A DNA stretch of 49,387 nt from Nitrosovibrio sp. Nv4 (GCA_943327105.2 CALPVV020000006.1:1-49387), one strand, 5' to 3'; positions 15,867-24,703 are shown, counted from the first letter of the stretch. Notes: generated by a model from the letters alone, not told the origin. Made by a program: numbers and translations.

Positions 15867-16294
15867 TTTTCAGGTTCGGTCACCAAGCCGACACGGGTAA
15901 AATGCGCGCGTTTCAGTTCGGCCATTACTTTCGCAACCACTCCGTAATTCACCGCTTGATCGGCTTGTACCAGGATTTGTGTATTGGGCTTCGATGCCGC
16001 AAGCGAGGTGAGCTTTGCTCCCAATGTCTTCGCATTGTAGCTTTTTTGGTTATAAATGATGGTTGAGTCGCGTTGAATCGAGATCACGATCGGCTCTTCA
16101 CTTTGTTGAAGGGCGCTTGCATTGGCTTTAGGTAAATTGACCTCTACACCCTGCTGCATGAGTGGTGCCGAGACCATGAAGACGATCAATAGAACCAACA
16201 TGACATCGACCATTGGAGTGACGTTGATTTCGGCAAGAGCAGTGCGGCCGCCTCGAGCAAGCGAGTTAGATGTTTTGTTCTGATTCATTGCCAT
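15863..16294 (-). CDS. tolR: TolR/ExbD-family proton-channel protein
   Basis: A 143-residue biopolymer-transport protein. The single transmembrane helix (about 24-44) carries the conserved aspartate in TPMVDVMLVLLIVFMVSAPL, which conducts protons with TolQ. The periplasmic domain contains the family segments VEVNLPKA and ILVQADQAVNYG. The start ATG at 16294 lies inside the end of tolQ (29-bp overlap); an in-frame ATG at 16288 is an alternative. An AAGG stands 9 nt upstream as a modest ribosome-binding site. It acts in the inner membrane. Confidence 0.94.
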   Translation of the reverse strand: MAMNQNKTSNSLARGGRTALAEINVTPMVDVMLVLLIVFMVSAPLMQQGVEVNLPKANASALQQSEEPIVISIQRDSTIIYNQKSYNAKTLGAKLTSLAASKPNTQILVQADQAVNYGVVAKVMAELKRAHFTRVGLVTEPEK

Positions 16295-16964
16295 GATGGG
16301 ATGCCTTCGTAGTTGAAGAAAGATTGCGTTGAACCATGTTCAGGAACTCTTGTGAAAAAGTTTCCATCTCGAGAGAGGTTCGCTTGATTTTTCCAAGAAT
16401 CGAATTGTACCCGATTGAAGCTGGAATCGCAGCGGCAAGGCCAACCGCAGTTGCAATCAGCGCTTCTGAAATGCCGGGAGCCACGACCGCGAGGTTTGCA
16501 GAACCGGTGGCACCGATGTTTTGGAATGAGTTCATGATTCCCCATACCGTTCCAAACAGGCCGATAAAAGGTGCTGCACTGGCAGTGGTCGCGAGCCAAT
16601 CGACGTGTTTTTCAAGTTCATCAAGCTGAACCGATTGGGCGCGGTTGAGTGAACGTTCGAGATTCGAGATTTCAGGAACGGGCATCTTGCGCAGTTCGCG
16701 ATAAGCGGAGGCAAAAACCTTGGCAACGGTCGAGTGTTCAAAGGCGTCGATGTGGTTTGAGATTTCATCGAGCGACTTTGAAGACCAGAAGTAATCGAGA
16801 AACTTCTGATCGTCTTCACGTGCGGCTTTCAGGAGTTTTGACTTTTGATAAAGAATGGCCCAAGTCAGAACCGACGCGAATAATAAAACGAGCAAAATGA
16901 GTTTGACCAACGGGCCTGAATCCATGATGAGGGTCCATGCGCTGAGCGAAGTGGTGTTGTTCAT
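16266..16964 (-). CDS. tolQ: TolQ/MotA/ExbB-family proton-channel protein
   Basis: A 232-residue inner-membrane protein with three transmembrane segments (about 15-38, 130-150 and 165-188). The MotA/TolQ/ExbB core is clear: TTASAAPFIGLFGTVWGIMNSF and APGISEALIATAVGLAAAIPASIGYN. With TolR it forms the proton-driven motor of the Tol system. Its ATG overlaps the stop of the upstream membrane-protein gene as ATGA, so that gene and tolQRA form one translationally coupled operon. Confidence 0.95.
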   Translation of the reverse strand: MNNTTSLSAWTLIMDSGPLVKLILLVLLFASVLTWAILYQKSKLLKAAREDDQKFLDYFWSSKSLDEISNHIDAFEHSTVAKVFASAYRELRKMPVPEISNLERSLNRAQSVQLDELEKHVDWLATTASAAPFIGLFGTVWGIMNSFQNIGATGSANLAVVAPGISEALIATAVGLAAAIPASIGYNSILGKIKRTSLEMETFSQEFLNMVQRNLSSTTKASHHGNESEQNI

Positions 16965-17731
16965 GTTGAGGGTTGCTCCTTCCGCTTGTTTAAAAGCGTC
17001 TTTAGTTTAGTCGTGAATAGAATGAAAAACAAACCGAGAATGAGAGCAGGACTGTGAAGGAGTGAGCCTTCATCCTGAAGCCATTTGAATTGTAGAAGTC
17101 CTGAAAACTCGTTCCCCATGAAGTTTGAACCTAAGACCGCATGAGTCAAGATGAGAACCCCTGCCATCAAACCGGTCGAGAAAAGAAAGGACGGGTTCAG
17201 AATATAGATGAAGGTGATCAGCAGGTAGTCTGAAATACCGGGCTGAAACCAGATCCAGAAGAAAAAATATTGGAGAGGGAGGCCCATCCAGTGAGGTGAG
17301 AAGCTTTTTGTGGTCGCATTCAGTGCGAATGACAAAATGAAGAGTAGGGTTGATCTCAAAATCCAGGAGTAAGATGAGAGAAAGTTCACCCCCAGCTGCG
17401 ATGAAAGTCCGAGGAAGTCGATATTGTTGGAAAGAATGGCTTGGATTGTTGCAAGCGTTACCACGACCACGGCTTGAAGTAGGCCAAATAAAAAAAGGTT
17501 TCGTGCTTGTGTCATGTCTCGAAGGCGTGACTTCCATTCGTCACGAAAGATCAACGCAAGGAGTAGGATGCTGAGGGTGGCGAAAAGAAGATGATTCTCA
17601 GACCAAAGTGAGTTGAAACTGGTTCCGCTTGAAAGATAAAAAAGTGCGGAAAGCCATAGGGAGTGAAAAATCAGGTTCCAGGCAAGGAACGCAAATTTTG
17701 CAAAATGTTGATTGAGCTTTGCTTTCCACAT
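16961..17731 (-). CDS. polytopic membrane protein of unknown function, first gene of the tol operon
   Basis: A 256-residue, strongly hydrophobic protein with roughly six to eight predicted membrane segments (about 13-33, 47-63, 78-100, 120-140, 148-165, 170-200, 228-246) and a short basic C-terminus. It has no motif I recognise. It heads the tolQRA operon with an ATGA overlap to tolQ, and its promoter overlaps that of ftsEX. That position suggests a role in cell division or the envelope, but this is inferred from context only. A TTGAGG-18-TACTTT promoter predicts a leader of about 6 nt. Confidence 0.8.
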   Translation of the reverse strand: MWKAKLNQHFAKFAFLAWNLIFHSLWLSALFYLSSGTSFNSLWSENHLLFATLSILLLALIFRDEWKSRLRDMTQARNLFLFGLLQAVVVVTLATIQAILSNNIDFLGLSSQLGVNFLSSYSWILRSTLLFILSFALNATTKSFSPHWMGLPLQYFFFWIWFQPGISDYLLITFIYILNPSFLFSTGLMAGVLILTHAVLGSNFMGNEFSGLLQFKWLQDEGSLLHSPALILGLFFILFTTKLKTLLNKRKEQPST

Positions 17732-17774
17732 AGTTACACTGTCAAAAGTACATCATGAAAAACATACTCCTCAA
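17712..17774. promoter_or_regulatory. overlapping divergent promoters of the tol and ftsEX operons
   Basis: Plus strand: TTGAGC (17712-17717), 17 bp, TACACT (17735-17740), then 14 nt to the ftsE ATG. Minus strand: TTGAGG (17774-17769), 18 bp, TACTTT (17750-17745), then 13 nt to the ATG at 17731. The two -10 boxes are 4 bp apart. Each -35 lies inside the coding sequence of the opposite gene. No Shine-Dalgarno sequence is visible on either side. Confidence 0.6.
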
Positions 17775-18432
17775 AGTTGAAAATTTATCCAAAGCCTTCA
17801 CTCCCGGCGAAATGGTTTGGCAAAATGTGAATTTCGACCTCGCACAAGGTGACTTTCTTTACATCTTGGGTGGGAGCGGTGCCGGCAAGAGCTCTCTTTT
17901 GCGTACGGTAGCCAGTTTTGAACAGCCGACTTCAGGTCAGGTTTTCTGCCAAGGCGTGAACTTTCAAAATTCGAGCAATGCCGAGCTGATGCGCTCTCGC
18001 AAGCGAATCTCATTTATTCCGCAAAATCTCGGTTTGATCCCCGATCTTACCCTTCGCGATCATATCGAGATCACTCATTTGTCACTACCGTTGATGGATC
18101 GGGTCGACAACACCACCATGCAGAACTATCTGCAACTGATGGGGCTGAAAGATAAATGGGATAAACAAGTTTCGACTTTTTCGGGCGGTGAAAAACAACG
18201 GGTGGCAATTTTACGCGCCCTGAGCAAGAAATGTGATCTTTTGATCGCTGATGAGCCAACTGGAGCCCAGGATTTTGAAATGACCTGGAAGTTGATGGAT
18301 CTTTTCGTAAAACTCAATTTGTCCGGCACTACTGTTTTGTTGGCAACCCATGATCTGGAGATGGTTCGCCGACTCCGTAAGCGTTGTGCGATCCTTCGTG
18401 ATGGCACCTTCAAAGTGGAGGAGCGCGTATGA
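17755..18432 (+). CDS. ftsE: cell division ATP-binding protein FtsE
   Basis: A 225-residue ABC ATPase. It has Walker A GGSGAGKS (39-46), the Q-loop, the signature SGGEKQR (from residue 143), Walker B LLIADEPTGA and the H-loop ATHD. With FtsX it forms the divisome complex that activates septal peptidoglycan hydrolases. The assignment as FtsE rather than a generic exporter ATPase rests on the coupled FtsX-like permease and EnvC-like protein. The ftsX ATG overlaps its stop as ATGA. Confidence 0.93.
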   Translation: MKNILLKVENLSKAFTPGEMVWQNVNFDLAQGDFLYILGGSGAGKSSLLRTVASFEQPTSGQVFCQGVNFQNSSNAELMRSRKRISFIPQNLGLIPDLTLRDHIEITHLSLPLMDRVDNTTMQNYLQLMGLKDKWDKQVSTFSGGEKQRVAILRALSKKCDLLIADEPTGAQDFEMTWKLMDLFVKLNLSGTTVLLATHDLEMVRRLRKRCAILRDGTFKVEERV

Positions 18433-19298
18433 ATAACCTGAACATGAGATTGATCGGCAAGTTGGCGATTCTTCCATTAAAGCGCTCTTGGGGGCTGCTT
18501 GGCTTGATGGTACTTTCGTTTGCTCAAGTCTTGTTGAGCCTTTGGTTTTGTGGAGCCGTTCAAAATGAAATTGGTGCGACCGCTGAATACGCATCAAAAG
18601 CGCATTTTGTGACCGTTCAGATGAAAGATGGAAACGCTTCGATTGAGCCGATTCGCGAACTTTTCAATGAGTATGACGTGAGTTTTGAAGAGCTCAAAAC
18701 CGAAGAAGTACTGAAAAAGATGGAAGCCGAGGAGCCAGAAATCGCTCAGACGGTACGCTCTATCGGTAATGAAGGGCTTCAGTTGATGCCAAGGCTGATT
18801 TCAGTTCGTGGCGTTTTTCCTGAGTCAGTGGTCGATAAGATCAAATTGATGACTGAGGTGTATCGTGTTGATTCCACACCAGTTCATCACTCTCGCTTGA
18901 AAGCATTTTTCCAGCATCTTCATGTTGAGATCAGAATTGTCGTTTTGTTGATCATGTTCCTGATCCTGGTTCAACTTTTGGCCTTCCAGCGATTGCAACG
19001 CCGTGATTTGAGCGAAGTAAACCGCAATTTGTCTGCATGGGGTGTAGATGGTTTTCAGGCTAAATTGCCAGCATTCTTCTCGCTTTTATTCTTGAGTGGA
19101 ATGTCTTTCCTGATTTCGGGCATTGAATGGTTCGGATTTCAAAAATGGGTTTGGAAGTACAATACCTTTCTCGGTGAACTCAGCTTGAATCGTAGTCTCG
19201 GTTTTCCATTCAACTGGTTCTTGATCGGTCTGGTGATCGTTTCTGCAATCGGTATCTTTCTTAGTTTTTCAATCATGGGGAGTCAGGAAAAAGCATGA
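18429..19298 (+). CDS. ftsX: cell division permease-like protein FtsX
   Basis: A 289-residue membrane protein with the FtsX layout: a cytoplasmic N-terminus, a first transmembrane helix (about 20-40), a periplasmic loop of about 130 residues and three more helices (about 172-192, 212-235, 262-285). The periplasmic loop is the site that recruits EnvC-type activators. Sequence conservation is low, as usual for FtsX, so the call leans on topology and on tight coupling (ATGA on both sides) with ftsE and the EnvC-like gene. Confidence 0.9.
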   Translation: MNNLNMRLIGKLAILPLKRSWGLLGLMVLSFAQVLLSLWFCGAVQNEIGATAEYASKAHFVTVQMKDGNASIEPIRELFNEYDVSFEELKTEEVLKKMEAEEPEIAQTVRSIGNEGLQLMPRLISVRGVFPESVVDKIKLMTEVYRVDSTPVHHSRLKAFFQHLHVEIRIVVLLIMFLILVQLLAFQRLQRRDLSEVNRNLSAWGVDGFQAKLPAFFSLLFLSGMSFLISGIEWFGFQKWVWKYNTFLGELSLNRSLGFPFNWFLIGLVIVSAIGIFLSFSIMGSQEKA

Positions 19299-20419
19299 TC
19301 TTCCTTGCGGCTTTGATTGCGACAAGTGCATTAGCTCAAAGCAATCCATCTTCACTGAACCAAAAACTGGAACAAGTGAAGACCCAGAAGCTTGCCATCG
19401 AAAAAGCGTTGATCGATGCTGAAGCAACCAAGAAAAACACGGAAGCCCAGCTTTCCCGTTTGAAATCGCTTCAAAAGCTTCAGGCTCAGGAAAAAGAGCT
19501 GACCCAGCGTCGTCTTGGTGATTTGGAGAAGTATCTCAATGAACTCAATACTCGTCGTGATGATGTTCAACGTCGTATTGATCAGACCCATGGACAGTTA
19601 AGAGTCAAATTTTCAAGATTGATTCACCCCTTGCTTTCACAAAACGAGCGACTCATGCGCGGTGAAGAGGGTGCGGGCGAAGCGCGCATCAAGGAAACCA
19701 TTCTTTCAAGCATCGTTCTGACCGAATTGAAAGAGCTTGAAACCATGCACGCGGATTTGCTCGATGTGGATGAGCTTCAGGGGCGGATTGAGCAAGAAAA
19801 ACAGCAAATTTCAAGCCTTTTGCAGGATATTTCCGAGCAGGAATCGCTCATTACTTTTCACAAGAAAATTCGTTCCGACCTGACCAGTGAAAAGCATGCC
19901 GAGCACATGAAGCAGCTCGAAGACTTCCGCAAGATCAAGGTGGCTGAGGTTGAGATTGAAAAAATGATCATTCAGTTCCAAGGGCGCCAAAAAATGGAAC
20001 AAGCCATGGACGAGAAGAAGCGAATGGTTCAGGTTCAAATCCGTCCGAAGAGTTTGCCTTGGCCGATGAAGGGTAAAGTGGTTTCAACCTACGGTCAGCA
20101 AAAAGATGAAGTTTCCGGTTTGAATATCTTCAAAAAAGGCATCGAGATTCAAACGCTTCAGGGGACCACTTCCATTCAAGCCGTTGCGGATGGAACAGTT
20201 CAGTTTTCTGGTGCGGTTCCGGGCAAAGGCAATGTCGTCATCGTTGAGCATCCGGGTTTGATTTACTCGGTTTATGGCGGGCTGCAAAATGTCATCAAGC
20301 AAACAGGTGAGTCGGTGAAGGTGTCAGAAAACCTCGGTACGATTCCACTTGAAAGCGCACTGTATTTTGAAATTCGGGTGAGAAACGTAGCCATCGACCC
20401 CGTGAAATGGTTACAATAG
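19295..20419 (+). CDS. envC: EnvC-like murein hydrolase activator (coiled coil plus degenerate LytM/M23 domain)
   Basis: A 374-residue protein with a signal peptide (about 1-14, cleavage after SALA), a long coiled coil (about 20-225) and a C-terminal M23/LytM domain (about 250-374). The metal ligands of active M23 peptidases are lost: the usual HxGID segment is KKGIEI here, and HLHFEI is ALYFEI. The same losses mark E. coli EnvC, which activates amidases instead of cutting peptidoglycan. The domain ends with the EnvC-like VAIDPVKWL. It is coupled to ftsX by ATGA. Confidence 0.9.
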   Translation: MIFLAALIATSALAQSNPSSLNQKLEQVKTQKLAIEKALIDAEATKKNTEAQLSRLKSLQKLQAQEKELTQRRLGDLEKYLNELNTRRDDVQRRIDQTHGQLRVKFSRLIHPLLSQNERLMRGEEGAGEARIKETILSSIVLTELKELETMHADLLDVDELQGRIEQEKQQISSLLQDISEQESLITFHKKIRSDLTSEKHAEHMKQLEDFRKIKVAEVEIEKMIIQFQGRQKMEQAMDEKKRMVQVQIRPKSLPWPMKGKVVSTYGQQKDEVSGLNIFKKGIEIQTLQGTTSIQAVADGTVQFSGAVPGKGNVVIVEHPGLIYSVYGGLQNVIKQTGESVKVSENLGTIPLESALYFEIRVRNVAIDPVKWLQ

Positions 20420-20424
20420 TATCC
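20412..20424 (+). promoter_or_regulatory. -10 element inside the envC 3' end, before the ctp gene
   Basis: TACAAT (20412-20417), five of six matches to the consensus, lies exactly 7 nt before the ATG at 20425, overlapping the envC stop codon. The -35 region is poor. It could give ctp, xseA and the SH3/barrel gene their own leaderless transcript. Confidence 0.4.
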
Positions 20425-21801
20425 ATGAAATGGATCCTGTTCGCTCTCGTCTCCAGTTATTCTTCCATCGCAGTATCACATGCAGTTTCTCACGGCACTC
20501 AGGTAGGGCCGTTGATGAACGATCGCTACAAGAACCTTGAATTGTTTCAAAAGGTTTTGAGCTTTGTTGAAAAAAATTACGTAGACACCGTGAAGAATGA
20601 TGCGCTGATGACCGGTGCAATCAAGGGCATGCTTGAAACGCTTGACCCGCACTCAAATTTCCTGACCCCGGAAGTATTCCGTGATGTGAAGATTGATACG
20701 AGCGGAAAGTTCCCTGGTGTCGGAATTGAAGTTGTCGTGAAAGATGATGTGCTGACCGTCTTGGCGCCGATGGAGGGTTCTCCGGCTTGGAAAGCGGGAA
20801 TTCAGGCGGGTGATAAAATTGTAAAAATCAATGGTGATAGTACAAAAGGATTTTCACTTGCCGAAGCAGTTCAAAAAATGCGCGGTAAAAACGGTAGTCC
20901 GGTTACCTTTACCATCTTTCGCAAAGGTTGGCAGAAGTTTAAGAATATCACGGTCAAACGCGATATTGTGAAAGTAGTAGCTGTGAAATCGGACGACCTT
21001 GAGCCGGGCTATGGTTATATTCGATTGGCTCAATTCACTGAAACTGCGGCCAAAGATGTTGAGTCGGCGCTGGAAAAGTTGGAAAAGAAAAACGGCAAAG
21101 AAGGGTTAAGAGGAATCGTTTTTGACCTTCGAACCAATCCGGGCGGATTGCTTGAACAGGCAGTTGAAGTCTCTTCTCTTTTCATTGATGAGGGTGTGGT
21201 TGTTTCGACCATCAGTCGTGACACCAACAATAAAGACGTTCGATACGCAAAAAAAGGTTCAGCAAGAAAAGATCTTCCGGTGGTAGTGCTGGTGAACAGC
21301 AGTACCGCATCAGCGGCTGAGATCGTGGCCGCGGCTCTTCAAGATCATCATCGGGCAATGATCATTGGTGATACGACTTTTGGAAAAGGTTCGGTTCAAA
21401 CCATTATTGATCTGGGTAACGAGCTTGGTCTTAAGTTGACGATTGCCCGTTATTACACTCCGAATGGGGTCAGTATTCAGGAAAAAGGCGTAGTGCCTGA
21501 TATCTTCCTTGAAGAATACGATGCAAAGTTGCTAGCCAAAGCGAAGATCAAGCGTGATGCAACCCGTGAACGCGATTTGAAGGGGCACCTGATCAATGCT
21601 CAGGGTAAGGAATCGCGTGATGAGTTCACCGTTCAGGAATTCAATGACAAGTACAAGTCAGCAGAAGCCAAGAAGGTTGAAGAAGAAGACAATTCAGAAA
21701 TGACGCCAATGACCTTCAACTCGAAAGAAGACAATCAGGTTGCACAGGCGTTGAAGTATTTGAAGTCTTACGAAGTATTCAAAAAAATCAAAAAACAATG
21801 A
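20425..21801 (+). CDS. carboxy-terminal processing peptidase (S41 family, PDZ)
   Basis: A 458-residue S41 protease with a signal peptide (about 1-19), a helical segment (LLTP-type LETLDPHSNFLTPE), a PDZ domain (about 85-170, GVGIEV to GDKIVKINGDS) and the catalytic domain. The Ser/Lys dyad is Ser296 in STASAAEI and Lys321 in TFGKGSVQT, with the expected spacing of 25. CtpA/Prc proteases trim or degrade periplasmic proteins, including peptidoglycan hydrolases. Its place after envC suggests it controls division hydrolases. An earlier in-frame ATG (20407) would extend into envC; the ATG at 20425 begins a proper signal peptide and follows TACAAT by 7 nt. Confidence 0.93.
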   Translation: MKWILFALVSSYSSIAVSHAVSHGTQVGPLMNDRYKNLELFQKVLSFVEKNYVDTVKNDALMTGAIKGMLETLDPHSNFLTPEVFRDVKIDTSGKFPGVGIEVVVKDDVLTVLAPMEGSPAWKAGIQAGDKIVKINGDSTKGFSLAEAVQKMRGKNGSPVTFTIFRKGWQKFKNITVKRDIVKVVAVKSDDLEPGYGYIRLAQFTETAAKDVESALEKLEKKNGKEGLRGIVFDLRTNPGGLLEQAVEVSSLFIDEGVVVSTISRDTNNKDVRYAKKGSARKDLPVVVLVNSSTASAAEIVAAALQDHHRAMIIGDTTFGKGSVQTIIDLGNELGLKLTIARYYTPNGVSIQEKGVVPDIFLEEYDAKLLAKAKIKRDATRERDLKGHLINAQGKESRDEFTVQEFNDKYKSAEAKKVEEEDNSEMTPMTFNSKEDNQVAQALKYLKSYEVFKKIKKQ

Positions 21802-23030
21802 GCAACGAAGATTTACCTCTGTTCCGAAATCAGAATGATTCTTCTTCGCCGGCATCAGATGCAATGACGGTGAGTTCGCTCACCATGAAGATCAAGCGTA
21901 ACCTTGAGGGTGAGTTTCGCGAAATCTGGGTGCAGGGTGAAATCAGCAATCTGAAAGAAGCCACCAGTGGGCACGCCTATTTTTCTTTGAAAGATGACGG
22001 AGCCACCATCAGTGCCGCCGCATTTGGTTGGGGAAAAAAGAAAAAAGCCGGGTTTCAATTGAAAGACGGTTTGCAGGTGATTTGCCGCGGGAATGTTTCG
22101 GTCTATGCGCCACGTGGGAATTATCAGCTTTTGGTCGATGTCATTGAGCCTCTGGGGGCGGGGGCGCTTCAACTTGCTTTTGAGCAATTGAAAGAAAAGC
22201 TGCAAAAAGACGGCCTTTTTGAGCTAGAACGAAAACGTCCATTGCCCAAGTATCCTTCTAAAATCGTAGTGATTTCTTCTCCTCAGGCAGCGGCCTTGAG
22301 GGACATTCTCACCGTGCTAAAACGTCGTGCACCCTTTGTGGAAGTGATCATTGTTCCTGCATTGGTGCAGGGTGAAGAGGCTCCGGGAAAACTGATCCAA
22401 GCGTTGAAGGTCGCGAATCATTACCGTTTAGGAGATGTGATTTTACTCAGCCGTGGTGGTGGAAGCATTGAAGATCTTTGGGCGTTCAATCATGAAGAAC
22501 TTGCTCGCACCATTGCAAGGAGCGAAATTCCAGTGGTATCAGCGGTGGGGCATGAGATTGATTTTACGATTGCCGATTTTGTCTCTGATCTTCGTGCGCC
22601 AACGCCTTCAGCCGGAGCAGAGATCATCACCCAGCACTGGGTAGAGCTTCGTGAGCGTTCACAGCAATTGAACATGCGACTGTCGCAAACGATGAGGCGT
22701 GAGATTTTATTGAAAAGGCGTTCACTCGAAGCTTTAGCCGCAAGGCTTCGCAACCCACGCGACCAACTGAGAGAAAAAGCCCAGAAGGTGGATGAGCTTT
22801 CGATGCGACTGGAGCGATTGATTGCACATTTGATTGAGCGGAAAAAAATGGCACTGGAACGACTGACCGGACAGCTGGATGCCTTGTCGCCCTTGGCGGT
22901 GCTTTCACGCGGTTATGCATTGATTCAAGACGACCAAAAGAAACTGATTCGAAGCGCATCACAGGTCAAATCAAAACAAGTCTTGCAGTTGAAATTTGCG
23001 GATGGAGAAGTGAAGGTAATAGCCGAATGA
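21798..23030 (+). CDS. xseA: exodeoxyribonuclease VII large subunit
   Basis: A 410-residue XseA with the N-terminal OB-fold (about 25-115: SSLTMKIKRNLEGEF, VQGEISNLKEATSGHAYFSLKDD) and the catalytic core (VISSPQAAALRDIL, RGGGSIEDLWAFNHEELAR, VSAVGHEIDFTIADFVSDLRAPTPSAGAE), followed by a coiled coil. It degrades single-stranded DNA to oligonucleotides when complexed with XseB. xseB, often adjacent, is not in this window. It overlaps ctp by ATGA. Confidence 0.95.
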   Translation: MSNEDLPLFRNQNDSSSPASDAMTVSSLTMKIKRNLEGEFREIWVQGEISNLKEATSGHAYFSLKDDGATISAAAFGWGKKKKAGFQLKDGLQVICRGNVSVYAPRGNYQLLVDVIEPLGAGALQLAFEQLKEKLQKDGLFELERKRPLPKYPSKIVVISSPQAAALRDILTVLKRRAPFVEVIIVPALVQGEEAPGKLIQALKVANHYRLGDVILLSRGGGSIEDLWAFNHEELARTIARSEIPVVSAVGHEIDFTIADFVSDLRAPTPSAGAEIITQHWVELRERSQQLNMRLSQTMRREILLKRRSLEALAARLRNPRDQLREKAQKVDELSMRLERLIAHLIERKKMALERLTGQLDALSPLAVLSRGYALIQDDQKKLIRSASQVKSKQVLQLKFADGEVKVIAE

Positions 23031-23896
23031 TGAGAATGAAAAAAATCATGATTGTGGTTCTACTTCAATTGATGTTGTCGGTGCTTCCAGCGCAAGCGGC
23101 TAGAAATGGCAAAGTAGTGGTCGATTCGGCCAAGATTTTTGAAAACCCAAAGCCTGGTTCTACGGTGATCGATAGCGTACCCAAGGAAACTCCGGTTCAG
23201 GTGAGCAACACCCAGACTAATGGTTATTTCAGAGTGAGGGTGCCGGGTGGAACAGTTGGCTGGATATCAGGCAACGAAATTTTCGTATCCACACCGGAAT
23301 TGAAAGCGGAACCTGAAACAGTGGCGCAAAAAACGTCCCCGGACGATGACCCTGAAAAAGAAGATCGGGCAAGAATTCAACTGACCGGTGGAATGCAGCT
23401 TTTGAACTTTACCGGCATTCCAGCAGCGATTGATGTTTCTGATGTAAAAACAGGGGTAGGTGGAACGCTAGAGATTCAACTGAAGTTGATGCCGATGATT
23501 TATCTTGCGGGTCGAGCAGAGTACTACAAGAAAAGTGGTTCGATTGTTTCATTCAGTACTTTTCCGCTCATGGCCGGCTTATCAATTGTGCCTTACAGTA
23601 CGAAGTTGTTTCGTCTCGGAATCGGTGCGTATTCGGGTGCTGCAATCATGACCAATCTGAGTATTGAGAAAGACGGAAAGAAGTCTGAATACTCCGCTTT
23701 TAATTTCACTGGTTACGGAAACATTCAAGCTAGCGTTGCTTTGTTTTCGAATACATCATTTCTTCTTGAAGGTGGTTATCGCATTCATGCATTGAATGCC
23801 CCTGAAAACACCAGCGCTGATGGTTTGCTATTGCCTGCGTTTGAGGCTGACTTTGGTGGAATCATTGCTCGAGCCGGTTTTGAATTCCGGTTTTAA
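23027..23896 (+). CDS. SH3-domain protein with C-terminal outer-membrane beta-barrel-like region
   Basis: A 289-residue protein with a signal peptide (cleavage near PAQAA at 21-25), a bacterial SH3-like domain (about 27-88: VVVDSAKIFENPKPGSTVIDSVPKE, VPGGTVGWISGNEIF), a Pro/Glu/Asp linker (about 90-115) and a C-terminal half of alternating beta strands ending in EFRF. The terminal Phe is typical of Bam-assembled barrels. SH3 domains often bind peptidoglycan, so it may link wall and outer membrane. It is the last gene of the ftsEX-envC-ctp-xseA run (ATGA after xseA) and its stop overlaps the stop of the convergent protease gene. The exact function is unknown. Confidence 0.75.
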   Translation: MMRMKKIMIVVLLQLMLSVLPAQAARNGKVVVDSAKIFENPKPGSTVIDSVPKETPVQVSNTQTNGYFRVRVPGGTVGWISGNEIFVSTPELKAEPETVAQKTSPDDDPEKEDRARIQLTGGMQLLNFTGIPAAIDVSDVKTGVGGTLEIQLKLMPMIYLAGRAEYYKKSGSIVSFSTFPLMAGLSIVPYSTKLFRLGIGAYSGAAIMTNLSIEKDGKKSEYSAFNFTGYGNIQASVALFSNTSFLLEGGYRIHALNAPENTSADGLLLPAFEADFGGIIARAGFEFRF

Positions 23897-24696
23897 ATGG
23901 CTTCGACTTCATCGATTTCGACAAAATAACAGTAAAGGTCTTTTCGTTTGCAGAGCGCGAACGGGTAGTAGTGATAGCCTTTGTCACCACATTCCGCGCC
24001 CCAGCTGTTTTTCAAAATCAAATAACCACCACCCGATACAGACGGGTCAAGATGGTAGCCCACGGCTTCAACAACATGATCGCCTCTGGTGCGTGGAGAT
24101 TTTGCATTGATCGTCGGTTTGCAATTTGAAAGATCAGCGGGCACTTGAATTGCCATGACCAACGGGTGACCCTGATCGAGTGCTTGTACGGCGGTTTCAA
24201 GATTATATTGGTGATGGGTGGTTCGGTTGATTTTGATGGAACGGTAACTCTGATAATCCGGATTACGAGTCCCGTAATCAGGCCAATATTGCAACTCAGT
24301 CACATGGTTTCGAGATGCCGCTGAAATCGCATGATCCATGTCGTAAGCGGAATACTGGCTCCATAAATCGCGTCTGGATACATCTTTATGAATGCCTTTT
24401 GAGTGAAGAACGTTTTCGATTGCTGCAGCGGTGGCAAAGGCCGAGCAGGTTCCGCCGAATTGATTCACAACAGGAGAATCAAAGTGTCTCAGGTCGACGT
24501 GATTTTGAGTCAAACCGAATGCGATCGATGCAGGTGCTCGTCCCGGTTGGGTTGATGAAAGTCGCGAAACGACTTCTTCCGTAGTTAAGAATCTGTTATG
24601 GTCGGCTTCAACTTTTGCAGCACGAGTGGTGACTGAAAAAAGAAAAAACAAACTGGCCAAGCTAAGCGCGATAAAAAATGAAAACTTCTTGCTCAT
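23893..24696 (-). CDS. papain-like (C1 family) secreted cysteine protease
   Basis: A 267-residue protein with a signal peptide (about 1-26). The papain fold is shown by VVNQFGGTCSAFATAAAIEN (catalytic Cys84, with the oxyanion Gln just before), DHVVEAVGYH (His207) and LKNSWG (Asn230): a complete triad. There is no clear propeptide, so it may be regulated differently from classical papains. GGGAG stands 4 nt before the ATG, preceded by a perfect hairpin whose 3' arm reaches this ribosome-binding site. Confidence 0.88.
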   Translation of the reverse strand: MSKKFSFFIALSLASLFFLFSVTTRAAKVEADHNRFLTTEEVVSRLSSTQPGRAPASIAFGLTQNHVDLRHFDSPVVNQFGGTCSAFATAAAIENVLHSKGIHKDVSRRDLWSQYSAYDMDHAISAASRNHVTELQYWPDYGTRNPDYQSYRSIKINRTTHHQYNLETAVQALDQGHPLVMAIQVPADLSNCKPTINAKSPRTRGDHVVEAVGYHLDPSVSGGGYLILKNSWGAECGDKGYHYYPFALCKRKDLYCYFVEIDEVEAI

Positions 24697-24703
24697 AAAA
24701 CTC

